Notes under the pieces: model-generated
The model's input: only the letters and a program-made list of their open reading frames with translations
Databases searched by the model: none
What the model was told of the DNA's origin: nothing
Made by a program: the position numbers and the translations under genes
Source of the DNA: Pseudopithomyces maydicus
Taxonomy: Eukaryota > Ascomycota > Dothideomycetes > Pleosporales > Didymosphaeriaceae
Length of the DNA: 64,000 bases
Assembly: GCA_026873275.1 (NCBI GenBank)
Contig: JANTUC010000001.1
Location: forward strand, 3,534,001 to 3,598,000
Direction of reading: 5' to 3'
Shown here: piece by piece, positions 36,739 through 47,298 of the stretch
How positions within the stretch are numbered: position 1 is the stretch's first letter
How the letters are laid out: each line of letters opens with the position of its first letter

Positions 36739-37403
36739 GGTGGTGTGCTGCAACTGTGCTGGCCCTCAGTCTTGGTCTCGGTGACGATACCGAGCGCTGT
36801 GCGAATCATTGCCCCGCTTTTAGCGACAGCAAAATGCGAGCGCACGAGTCAGTCGCAAGCTCAACCCCCACAATCCACTTGGAGGATCTAGACAATCGTT
36901 CGTGCTTTTCTTCATTCCCCACAGCGATGTCGCTCCCGTATATCGCTCAAAGTTTCGTACCGTCGGGGTTTCCGTCCAAACGGTTCCCAGCGCCATGGTG
37001 CAAAGAGTGACGTCTCCATCCACCATGCGTCATAGTCGCTGTAAACGCGGACTCACATGCGGAGAACCAAAAGCCCCACAGCTATCTAACATACAACACT
37101 TGTCTGGCCATCGCTATCGCCAGAGCCCGGCATAAATAGCACGAACTGATTGAGAGGACCGCGTTATAGTAGCGTTTTCTGGCCAATGATCGCTCTTTCC
37201 CCCACGCGACATCGGCCGAATTCGCCCAAATCCTTCACCACATGAAGCAACGGCGAGGGGATGCATCATGAATCGGCTACCTACCGGCGAGCGGTCATCT
37301 CCGTTAAGTATATCGAAAACCACCTCGTATCGGCCTGCTGTGAGCAATCTTTTTCGCTTCCTCATGTACACTGGCTATGAAATGCCACGACAGTGCGAGC
37401 GTC
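36739..37403. promoter_or_regulatory. Divergent promoter between UFE1-like and MFS genes
   Basis: The 665-bp space separates two divergent starts (36738 minus and 37404 plus). It holds no coding signature, so both promoters must lie here or overlap. No specific binding site can be assigned. Confidence 0.5.
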
Positions 37404-39182
37404 ATGTCCGACAGCGATACCGAGTCCAAGGACAACCATCATGACGTTATCACATCTGACGTCGAGAAGGCCGACATGATGAAAGGCACCATCCACGAGC
37501 ATGAAGAGAGTGAGAAGCACGACTCTGCAACCGTTTCGTCCTCAGGTTCCTCAGTCCATGAAGGCGAAGATGAAGATCACGACCTCGAGGCCGTCGCCAC
37601 TGTTTCGACCAACTCGCCGCCTTACTCTGTCTTCACCACCAAGCAGAAGTATCTGATTGTTTGTACGTCGCCGCGAGACTGAACTCACTGCAATCTGTAT
37701 ATTGATCGTGACCAGTTCTTGCTGCATGGGGTGGCTTCTTCTCCCCCTCAGTGCGAACATATACTTCCCGGCTTTGACCGAGTTGACCACAGACTACAAT
37801 GTCTCTAGCACGCTAATGAACCTTACTCTTACCTCGTATCTGATTTTCCAAGGACTGGCTCCTACTATCTTTGGAGATTTCGCCGATATGGCGTAAGCTT
37901 TCACTAAGACTTTTTCCATGGTTCGCGCTAATAACTGCTCAGTGGACGACGACCAGCTTACATCATCGGCTTCATCATATACATCGGCGCAAATATCGGC
38001 CTTGCTCTACAGGATTCCTACGCAGCGCTGTTCGTTCTTAGATGTCTTCAAAGTACTGGCAGCAGCGCCACTATTGCCTTGGGTAATGGTGTGGTGGCAG
38101 ACGTTGCAACAAGCTCCGAACGCGGTACATGGATGGGCTATGTTACGAGCGGTCCAATGGTGGCACCTGCCATTGCGCCTATCATTGGAGGTCTGCTTTC
38201 AGAATTCTTAGGATGGCGATCTATCTTCTGGTTCCTCGTCATCATGGCTGGAGTATATATGATACCACTCCTTGTCATATTCCCCGAGACAGGGCGGAAT
38301 GTAGTCGGCAATGGAAGCATCCCGCCGCAAAGCTTCAACATGTCTCTCTTCAGCTACCTGAAAGTCCGCAAAGCTCGCAAAGCACACGGAGACAACGAGC
38401 TCACCAGAGCAGTGTCAAGAGATGAACAACAAGCGCTAGCTCGTAACCGGAAACTTCGTATTCCTAACCCACTTGGAACGTTGAAAGTCATTGCACAAAA
38501 AGATGCGGGACTGTTGCTGTTCTACAACAGTCTTGTGTACACGGCGTTCTACACCGTCATCTCCTCTGCACCATATCTCTTCCAAGAGATTTACGGCTTC
38601 AACGACCTGCAGATTGGCTTGTCGTTCATCCCATTCGGCGTCGGTGCCATGATCGCTCCAATGACAGCCGGAAAGCTCATGGACTGGAACTACCGCCGCC
38701 TCGCCAAGCAAGGCGGCTTCCGTATTGATAAGAAAAGAGGCGATGACCTGAGAGACTTCCCACTGGAGAAAGCTCGCCTCTACGTGGCCATCCCAATGCT
38801 TATCGTAGGGAACCTCGTCATCCTGTGTTACGGCTGGGTGTTGTACGTTGAACCTTCCCTGGCCGCTCCTCTGGTCATGCATTTCTTCATGGGTCTTTGT
38901 CTTACCGGAGCGTTCAATTGCATGTCAGTTATGCTTGTTGACTACTACCCGCTCAGTCCTGCCACCGCTACTGCAGCCAACAACCTGGTTAGGTGCTTGA
39001 TGGGCGCGGGAGGAACTGCTGTTATTACCATGATGATCGACACAATGGGTAGGGGTTGGTGCTTCACCTTCATTGCTGGTGTGATCGCGATATTCAGTCC
39101 CATCCTCTGGGTGTTAATGAAATGGGGCCCGAAGTGGCGCGACGAACGCAGGCTGAAGATGGAACAACAAACTACAAATTAG
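37404..39182 (+). CDS. MFS transporter, DHA1 (QDR/drug:H+ antiporter-like) (one apparent frameshift)
   Basis: Proton-coupled efflux carrier, about 558 aa with 12 predicted helices. Exons: 37404-37662, 37716-37892, 37943-39182. An acidic Ser/His-rich cytosolic N-tail precedes FTTKQKYLIV. The block SPLSANIYFPAL is the first-helix signature of DHA1 antiporters. After intron 2, DMAGRRPAY is loop motif A (G-x-x-x-D-x-x-G-R-R), and LRCLQSTGSSATIALG the following helix. A central loop (about 60 aa) splits the two 6-helix halves. The frame breaks at C run 37743-37747 (one C missing) between FFSP and LSANIY; correction gives 1677 nt. An upstream in-frame ATG at 37377 would add 9 residues; 37404 is preferred on context only. 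Substrate cannot be told. Confidence 0.88.
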
Positions 39183-40549
39183 TTAAAGCAATATCATGTC
39201 TTAAATACTCCATATTTGCACTCCAGCTTGTGTCAGATGTGTAATTCCAAATACTCTGCACGAGTGATGGACCGACTGTACAGTGTAGTTCGATCACAGT
39301 CACAAAGTAGCTCGCACCTTGGCCGCCTCCCGCGACTTGGCGCTCATCAACGTGGTACCGCGCATGCGTCAGTGATTCCCCGCCGCGTTGCAACAGTGTA
39401 ACGTGTCACCGGGAAGAGTCAACCCATATACCACCCATTCACATGGCCTACGAATAGCGACGGCTCCCCACAGCTTGCTGGACCACAGCAGGAATTCGCC
39501 CCGCTATTTTTGGATACACGTTCGACGCCACTAAGCTTAGAGTCTAGACATATGTTTACATACGCCCGGTAGTGTCTTCGGGATGTGTATGGTGGGTAGC
39601 TGCTTCCCTGAGGCCTTGGGTCTCGCCATGTCGCGAGTCACGCCACGCTTCGTTAAAGAGAGCGCAAAATTTACTACGGAGGCAAAACATGCTTTTCTCT
39701 TCAGATGTTAAAGAAGAGAATAGAAACATCAACCATTAAGAATTACTAAGTATATATGTAACTCTGTACAGCTACCACGCCGCCCGTCGATCGTGCCATC
39801 AGTCCCACTACACGTGCTAGCAAGACACCACCAAACGCGTGATCCACGTTATCCCCCCATGTGGCCCCCCTGGTTCAACCCCAAAGCAAAGTCACTCGTA
39901 ATACACGCGCTCTATCGAATCTTCGCACAACCCTGTGACTCGCACGTTATGTAGCCGGCCTCAACGCTAACCCCTAGCGGCCCCCAACCAGCACAACCGT
40001 GACCCGCGACTCATGCCACTCAACCCGCACCGCCATATGCCCTTCCCAATGCCACCAAAGCCACGTTATCGGACGATATATAGAAGGAGTTTGGGGTCCA
40101 GCGCGCCTGGATGCTCGCCAGAACGGTGCTAATTGGGGTCAGCTTACAATTGTGTGAACCGTTTGCACGCCAATGGAGGGGTGCGGCTTGGATAATTGGC
40201 ACAGCACTGGTCTCCTGATGGCCAGGAGGGGAGGGATGAGCGGTTTGGTTCGAGGGGAGGAACGAGGCAGCTGTGACACGGTGCTGATGTTGGTGGGAGG
40301 GAGGGATTGCGGCTGAGCGGCGTGCATGGATGTGGCGTTTGCAACGGTGACGGTGACGGGGGAGGCGTGCGGGGATTGGTTGGGTTTGGGGACAGGTCGG
40401 ATTGTGAAAGGGAGCTGCGTGTGTGTATGTGTATAAAGACGATGGTTCTCTGTTCGAAGCGTGTCCTGCAGCTTCTCTTCCAAGTACTACTCCTTCCCTT
40501 CCTACCACCCACCAAACTTCACACCTCTTTACCTACCTACCAACCCACC
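39183..40549. other. Intergenic; promoter of the small secreted protein gene
   Basis: No gene seen. The proximal end carries a TATAAA at 40432-40437, about 115 bp before the start codon at 40550, and a CT/CA-rich leader. Confidence 0.55.
40432..40437 (+). promoter_or_regulatory. TATA box candidate
   Basis: TATAAA in GTGTATAAAGAC, about 115 bp upstream of the small secreted protein start, a usual fungal distance when the leader is short. Confidence 0.5.
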
Positions 40550-41063
40550 ATGCTCACCCAAGTTCTCACCACCCTCCTCCTCCCAACCCTCCTCCTCGCG
40601 GCCCCCACCTCCCTCCTTTCCCCCGTCAATCCGCCTGCACCCCCACCTCTTACACCATCACCTCCTTCACCTCCACCCCGCAAACCGTCCACTTCGCCTT
40701 CCAATCCACCTTCAACTCCCTCTCCGCAGTCTCCGACCCCGCCACCCAAGGCACAACCTGCGATGCCAGCGCCGCAAACGGCGTGTTCCCCAGCGAGTTC
40801 GCGTGCGCGACTGGACGCAGCAATTTGATCATCGGGCTGAGGTCGGATACGCCTGGGAATAAGTACCAGGTTAGCCACTTTTGGAAGTGTGATGGGTAAG
40901 TTGAGATTGAGATAGATGGAGGGAGGTTGGCTGACGGTGGTGTTCTTTTAGGAAGAATTGGGCGAGTTCCACGCCGGTGGAGATCGATGTGGGCACGGGG
41001 AGGGCGGAGTTCGTGCCGCAGAATGTGAGGGAGGTGCCGTGTGGGACGCCGACTTGTCCGTGA
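40550..41063 (+). CDS. Small secreted cysteine-containing protein, Alt a 1-like in outline (one apparent frameshift)
   Basis: About 152 aa. The signal peptide MLTQVLTTLLLPTLLLAAP ends at a typical A-A-P site and is followed by a possible propeptide ending PRQ. The mature domain (SACTPTSYTITSFTST...) is beta-rich with six Cys in total, ending GTPTCP. One intron, 40896-40951 (GTAAGT...TTTTAG), falls within CDG|KNW. One C is missing in the run 40602-40606; restoring it joins signal and mature parts and gives 459 nt. The length, early Cys and aromatic/Thr-rich strands resemble AA1-like (Alternaria Alt a 1) secreted proteins of Dothideomycetes, but I cannot confirm the family. No activity is assigned. 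An apoplastic or wall role is inference. Confidence 0.65.
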
Positions 41064-41490
41064 GGGGAGATGGGGGGAATATGAAGGGTGTACTGCGAAG
41101 GTTGTAATGCAAAGGTTGTAGTGTGATGGGCCTATGAGATATTGGTATGGGGGGTGTAATGGGATAATAGAATTTTGATGATACGGAAATATCCTATCCT
41201 ATCTTTTGACTATGTGTTTTTATCTCTGGCATATAGTACTTTTATCCAAACCTTTTCTACACAACGCTTTTGTCGACGCCACCTTTTTATGCTGTCCAGT
41301 GGGGAGACACTCTTTTTTTCCAACCATTTTTTACGCCGTCGTGTTGACTCGACACCTTTTTCACTAATCTCCAAATCATCATACTTTTATCCAAGTAAAT
41401 CATCTGCTGCTTCTTTCCTCTTCCTGTAAAACGACGACAAAACAATCTCCGGTATAAATGTTTCCCTCATCATAGATTGTGTTCCAAAGA
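41064..41490. other. Convergent intergenic space
   Basis: Short region between two 3' ends; T-rich on the plus strand. No gene seen. Confidence 0.6.
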
Positions 41491-42101
41491 TCAAGAATTC
41501 GAGTCAGATCCAGAGTCAGACGCCTCGATATCCTTGGTAGTCTCCGCTTTCTCCTTTCCCTTCGCCTTTCGCCTTTCGCTCTTTGCCTTGTCTTCAGAGC
41601 TCACACACTCTGAAGTCGATGCCTCGAACTGCACCAATTTCTTGGTCGCTCTTTTTTGCTCTTTCTCTTTTTCCTTTGCCTTTCTTCTCTTCTTCTTTGC
41701 CTTCTCGTCTTCAAAGTCCTCCGAATCGTCACTATCAAAAGCAGCCTTTTTCAATTTCTGCTTCTTGAGTGTTTCAAGCTCGCGTCGCAACTCTTTGACC
41801 TCATCCTTGCTTACGTTGTCCTTCGCTCTGACATTTGTTTTCTTCTTGCGTATCTTTTCATGCTCCAAATGCTCCTGGTACGTAGAGCCCAATGTTTCCT
41901 CTCTGCAGCCTTGTTAGCATTTCCACCAAATAAACAGCGAGAATTCACATACAGGTAGTCGTCGAATAGTTGCACAGTCTTGGCGATAGCTTCAAAATGT
42001 GCTTTACCGAGCTTTACGGTGACCTCGCAGTCCTGACCGTAGGAAAAAGGGTCGTCTGGGTCGAGGCCAGCTACTTTTGTGCGCGCATCGTATTCGGCCA
42101 T
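41491..42101 (-). CDS. Charged coiled-coil protein of unknown function
   Basis: 186 aa in two exons (41953-42101, 41491-41902) joined by a 50-nt intron with GTATGT donor and CTAAC branch site. The N-terminal 65 residues are mixed and look folded (MAEYDARTKVAGLDPDDPFS, then EVTVKLGKAHFEAIAKTVQL). The rest is Lys/Glu-rich helix (VKELRRELETLKKQKLKK; EKAKKKRRKAKEKEKEQKR) with acidic Ser patches (DSDDSEDFEDE) that look like casein-kinase-2 sites, ending SGSDSNS. A nuclear or nucleolar location is a guess from the KKKRRK clusters. I do not recognise a family. It is transcribed divergently from the broken STAND-like gene, 145 bp apart. Confidence 0.55.
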
Positions 42102-42246
42102 TGCCTGGTTGGACTCAGTATATAACACACATTGAAACATGTCCAGGCTACCTACGACTACAGTATGGAATGCGTTGCGAATCTGGCGACCGTTTCATCG
42201 CGCATCTTCAGAAATGCTGTTATAGTGTTTTCGCGCAAATGCTTCG

Positions 42247-43569
42247 ATGCCTTTAGAGTCGATATCGAAGTCGGGATACGCTAGCTTGGTACGCTCAATG
42301 AAGACTTTGAAGACTGCTATAGTGTCCTTCGTCAAAGTTTGGGTCTCAATTGAAGATCAGTATTTTTTCCTCTACTCTGAGGAAAGGCTTTGGAACTCAC
42401 AGAGAAGCGAAGCGTCAAATCGGTCCTGGCGAACGACGCTTATAGGAAAAAGTTGACTAAGCGCATTACCGATATCGACGAAGCACATGCAGCATTCAAA
42501 GGTGAACCAGATAAGCTGCTTCACTGGCGAGCAAAACTCATAAGTCATAACGAAGTGGATAAACACGCAGCAGATCAGTATAGATTCAAAGAGGGTCGAT
42601 GTGAAGGTCGATGAGCTGCCGCACATAATCGGGCAGGAGATTTCGCTTTTTGGATCAAAGATAGCCAAAAATATTTCCACTATATTGCAAGATACACAGG
42701 AGAATATCCGGTGGTTGCAGAAGCGGAAGGAATGCATTCAAAAGCTTCAAAGTCAAGAGGCTCAAATCAAAGATCTCGAAAAACACCTCCATGACAAGAC
42801 GATCCGTGGTAGCACTCTTGCCAAACTACTGCACATTTCACTACCATCAGACAGCCATGTAACAGACGCAAAAATCGCTCTGTCTGAAGGTCTTATTCGG
42901 CGTGTACGCTATCAATCCAAGGCCAAACACACTGCCGAGACAGAAGAATTCAAGGATTGATTCACCTCGAGAGGAAGCAGAATCCTATATGTTAACGGCT
43001 CAGAGCAGAACTCACTCTCGCCAACCGCTTTTCTAGCATCCCTTCCCGTGAACAAAATGTTCTCTCTATTAAACGAAGTATTGGTTCTACCATTTTTCTG
43101 CGGTCTGCATACGAGTGTCGTCGAGCTAGACAAGCACACTATCAGGGAACCCATACTTCTTGTACGGACTCTGTTCACTCAAATCTTGAGTTTGGATGAC
43201 ATCGATACCAGGAGGCACCTGACGTTTCTAAATCATGATCACGTACAAGCTATGGCACGCATGGACTTCAGATCACAACTCATAACTCTCAGAGAACTCC
43301 TCATACGCCTGATAGATAACTATAAAGACATTTTGATCATCATCGATAGCGTAGAGTTCTACGACAGGGAGAAATACCAGGTGGAGCTCAAGCGCATAAT
43401 GAAGTTTCTAGCAAACACGACAAATGAAATATCTTCTGGGCAAGGAGTATTGAAAGTTCTTATCATGGCTTCGTCGCATTCGAGAATTTTCCGACGGTTT
43501 AAGGGTGTTGGCATGTTGGATGTACTCGAAGAAGTGGAATGTGATGGTGAGGGATATGAGAGTTTCTGA
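42247..43569 (+). pseudogene. Broken STAND-NTPase-like gene lacking a P-loop
   Basis: The second part (42601-43569) is one long frame interrupted only by TGA at 42958-42960. The TGA stands where members of this fungal family have Trp (EEFKD-stop-FTSRGSRILYVNG, compare the usual E-F-x-x-W-L before the nucleotide loop). After ILYVNG the usual G-x-x-G-K-S/T is absent; the gene instead reads SEQNSLSPTAFLAS and then VLVLPFFCGLHTS, LLVRTLFTQIL and ILIIIDSVEFYD, which match the GLHT and Walker-B-like blocks of P-loop-less STAND-like proteins. Upstream helices (42390-42600, LTKRITDIDEAHAAFKG) lie in another frame, joined by one extra base near the AAA at about 42585-42600. The 5' part from 42247 is uncertain. 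Function of the family is unknown; roles in heterokaryon or non-self recognition are inferred only from relatives. Confidence 0.5.
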
Positions 43570-45426
43570 GGTGAGGCCGTAATACTTCATCAGCCAGTCG
43601 CACAAGAAGCGATACACTGAACGCACATGAAAATCTGTCTTTGGGAATGCCTGCTGATTTGGTCAATTTTTGAATTCAATCTCTGTGCACTCAATTATTT
43701 CCAGAAAACTCTTTTCCATGGGTACGAAAATTGTGATGAGCAACTACACATGAATTACGCGTCGAGGTGTTCTCTCGCCTGACTCGAGACCCACTGGCTA
43801 TCGGCACAATGTCCCCACCCCCAGCCACCCAGAAAAAAAAGCACAGGCACACGAGAGGCCAGCTCCAACGCACTGATTTGCTTTGTGACATTGTGTACTG
43901 GTTCATTGGGCAAGCTGCATTGGTGGGGGTGGCTTCTGGACTGTCGCTCGCTATTCCAGAGCACCTACTGACAGGGGCGAGGTAGCAGTAGCAAATTGCT
44001 AAATAACCGGACTCTTTCATTACAAAACACTGGTGGGAATCTTTCAATAAAACATGGATTGAAAATTGAAACCAGGAAAGTATAGCGGTACAAAGCCAGT
44101 ACTTAGAACCATAGGTACAAGGTTTTGAGTTTTAGAATTGACCTGCTGAAAACAAAAACGTGAGATACTACGATGTAGTAAGTAAGGCCTTTACTGCATG
44201 GTGTGATCATGTTCAATGAATACGCTATCCAACAATAATAACGGGGCAGTCGCCACAAATCCATCGGCCACTGCACGAAGGCTGGACTCCTGCCTAGATT
44301 CAAACTCCATCGTAGAACTATGCCACGCCGGAACCACAGAGCTAATAAGGACCCGATAAATGAGGAGGAAAATCTTGTGGCGACGGGCTTTTAATCCTGT
44401 TTTATTCACGGAGAAAACTGCTCAACTCTTACTAATATGGCCATATCCTCCGCATCTCGTCAGCCGATCTACCATAATCGATCGTGCCAATAGATGTAAC
44501 AAGACGTAACAACGACATGCTCTACATTCTAATTAAGTTTAAGGCTAACTATTTTATAAGCATGTGAACTTCTCAAATAAAAGATATATACAATTTCACT
44601 TAGCTAGACCGCAGCGCTTGTTGAGAGTGGGTTTCTGAAATGCTTATCGGGCACGCGAAGGACGACTGACATACCCGATACTACGAAAACATAGTTCGAA
44701 TCTCAATCTCAATTGACAGTATATACGTGGATCGAAATTCTATCTAAATAGCAAATTGTGCTATAGAAAAGAGAATGTGATGGCCGAGAAAGTCTGAGCA
44801 AGGGGGACACGCAATCCGCTCAGATCGCCAGAGTTGGTGACGTGAAATATTGCACCGATGCTACTAGGAATTTCAGTATAGTATTGATGCAGAAACGACC
44901 GACAATGAGGTCTTGGAAGGCTTGACGGAAGATTCGCACACTGCATGCAGTTTAGGACATTGGCACCTATCCCGAAACAGCTAGCGTCAATGAGAACTTA
45001 AGGCAGCGCGACTTCTGTTTACGAAGATCGCGCCTGCGCGCAAACACACACATCAACCCCGGAACAACTACCAAAAACCCAAGATTTATCGAATTACAAT
45101 TATTGACGTTGGCAGGTAATTATCGATTTGTCTCAAGGCTACTCCCAGGTGCTTCGAAAACAAATAGCCGAACAACAACTTCGACCCACAACCTCAATCG
45201 CATGGATCTCTAAGAAGAAGGTGCGACTACTTTTGCAAAGGATTTCATTCTTCTGCAAACGCATTGAAGACAGCATTTTTGGTATATGATCAAGAGTTTA
45301 TTTTGAAAGATTTTCCCAGGCGCCTTCCTATTACCGCAACAAAACAGGCGCCTTGCAGCTCCAGACCAGACCTCGGGAAGGACCATATCACTTGAACACA
45401 AAAGTAAAACAGAAAGAGCGAACCAA
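43570..45426. other. Intergenic, AT-rich, no gene seen
   Basis: Stop codons are dense in all frames and TA steps are frequent from about 44.0 to 45.2 kb. It may be decayed repeat DNA. The final 100 bases lead into the APC10 start. Confidence 0.5.
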
Positions 45427-46786
45427 ATGAGGCCCTCTATCCGCCGCAGGGGCAACCCACAACACTCCCCACCTCCTCACGAGATCCTCACCGAATCCGA
45501 AGAAGAATACGTCTCTCAAGGCGGCTCCTCCGACCGCGAGCAAGAAGACCTCATGGCAGACCAAGAACACCAGCTCCTCAGCGACGAAGAACAAATCGAG
45601 CCCACCTCCGCACCAGCAGAAGAGGCTCACCCCCTGCCTCCCGCAACTCAGCCGTCGTCCCTCCAAACTTCCGCGAGATCTCCACCCTCGCCTCATGGAC
45701 CGTCTCCAGCTCCAAACCCGGCTGCTCCATTCCGCAGCTGCGTCACCCCTCGCCCAACCTCTTCTGGCAGTCGGACGGCCCCCAGCCGCACTACCTCAAC
45801 ATTCACTTCTTCAAGCTCGTGCGCATCGTGGGCCTCCGCTTGTACCTCGACTTCGAGCAGGACGAGAGCTACACCCCGACGCGCATCTTGCTCCTCGCCG
45901 GCAGCGGGACCAACGACCTCGTCGAGTGGGGCGAAATGCGTCTCGAGACGCCCAACGGCTGGGTCTGGGCCGACTTCTCTGGCGTCGGGTCTCCCACCGA
46001 CGACGACGACTCGTTCTCCGACTCGGACTCAGACGAGAACAACGAAAACGACGACCCAGACACCATCGCGCGCCCTACCCCAGCCCCCGCACACTTCCCC
46101 GACGAACGAGACGCACCCCTCGAAGAAGAAGAGCCAGAAACCGACCTCGACGCCGACATCCCCCTCGCAGAGGACCCGTCGTCCTCCCCCATCTCAACGT
46201 CCTCAACTTCAGACCCCGACCACGAGAACACCGCACCGCTCACCTCCCCAGTCATGAACACGAACATGAACACAAATCCAAACCCCTTCACCCCTCCCTC
46301 CCGTCCTAACCCAAACCCCCACCTCACCCCCATCAACCTCGCTCCCCCAACCCAACCCACCGCTACAACGCCAACCACAATCGCAACCCCTCTCCCCCGC
46401 CCGCACCCCCGCACCCCATTCACATCGCTCTCGAGCCCGCCGCCCGCCCCGCCGTCTTCCTCTCCGCGCCGCAAGACCGCGAGGCGCCGCAGGTTGCCCG
46501 TGCTGCGCTGCCACCTGGTGCAGGTGAGGATATTGGAGAATCACCAGAACGGGAAGGACACGCATCTGCGGGGGTTGCAGATTTTTGCCTTGGATGGGGA
46601 GAAGGGGGGTGAAGGGGGGTGGTGAGGAAGGTGGAGACGGGCATGGGGATGGAGAGGGATGGGGATGGGGATGGGAATGGGAATGGGAATGGGAGGGCGG
46701 GGAGTGTGGTGGGGAGGAGGGAGAGGAAGAGGGAGATTAGGGGGTTGGGAGGGAGTGTGTGGGATGAGGAGGTTGTGTTGAGGTGA
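45427..46786 (+). CDS. APC10: Anaphase-promoting complex subunit 10 (Doc1) (two apparent frameshifts)
   Basis: Substrate-recognition subunit of the APC/C ubiquitin ligase; it binds D-box degrons with the coactivator (family knowledge). About 453 aa, single exon. An acidic N-tail precedes the DOC jellyroll: ISTLASWTVSSSKPGCSIPQL, LFWQSDGPQPHYLNIHFFKLVRI, then LRLYLDFEQDESYTPTRILLLAG and GWVWADFSG. An unusual acidic/Pro/Asn-rich insert of roughly 160 residues (DDDDSFSDSDSDENNEND...) interrupts the domain before its last strands, VLRCHLVQVRILENHQNGKD and HLRGLQIFALD. The protein ends in L-R, like the IR tail that docks Apc10 on APC3/Cdc27. One base is missing at C run 45630-45634 and one at a G run near 46604-46619; both corrected give 1362 nt. 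Confidence 0.85.
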
Positions 46787-47298
46787 GGATGTGTAAGGCG
46801 ATGTGAGGTTGGGGGGATGGTATTAGTGGAGTGGTAGGCTGAGGAGATTGATATCTGCATGCGTGCTGGTGTTGCTGTAGTCTTATACGCTTCTCCGGTG
46901 CTGAAGGGGCCTTGGAACTTGCGATATGGGATACTGTCAGTCAGACGTTGATCACACCCCCAACAATGAACAGACATCACTCCCGACAATATCAGACAAA
47001 ACGTACGTAAACTCAGCAATGCATGCAATCCGAGAACATGTAGCCGTTCTCTCTAGCTAGTATTACAAATCTGTTACTTTTCACCATACCGTATCCTCGA
47101 ACAAAACGAACGAAAACGCCATAGCGCAGCAGAGTCTATATGTTCCACATAGCGCCGTGCATGCTGCTGCCGCATAGACAAGCTCCGACCCCAACTCCAA
47201 CTCCAACCCCAACTCCGACTCCGGTTCCCATCGACAACCGCCCCCGTGCCTTCGCAGGCAGATAGGTAGGCGACGATCCCAGCCTCTAGTCTACGTAT
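46787..47298. other. Convergent intergenic space
   Basis: About 0.5 kb between the APC10 and elongase 3' ends. It includes a CCAACTCC/CCGACTCC repeat near 47190-47230. No gene seen. Confidence 0.6.

Noticed and set aside
42958..42960. RIP as the cause of the TGA
   Set aside because: TGG to TGA corresponds to a C in CpC context on the other strand, not the usual CpA target, so RIP is not supported at this base.
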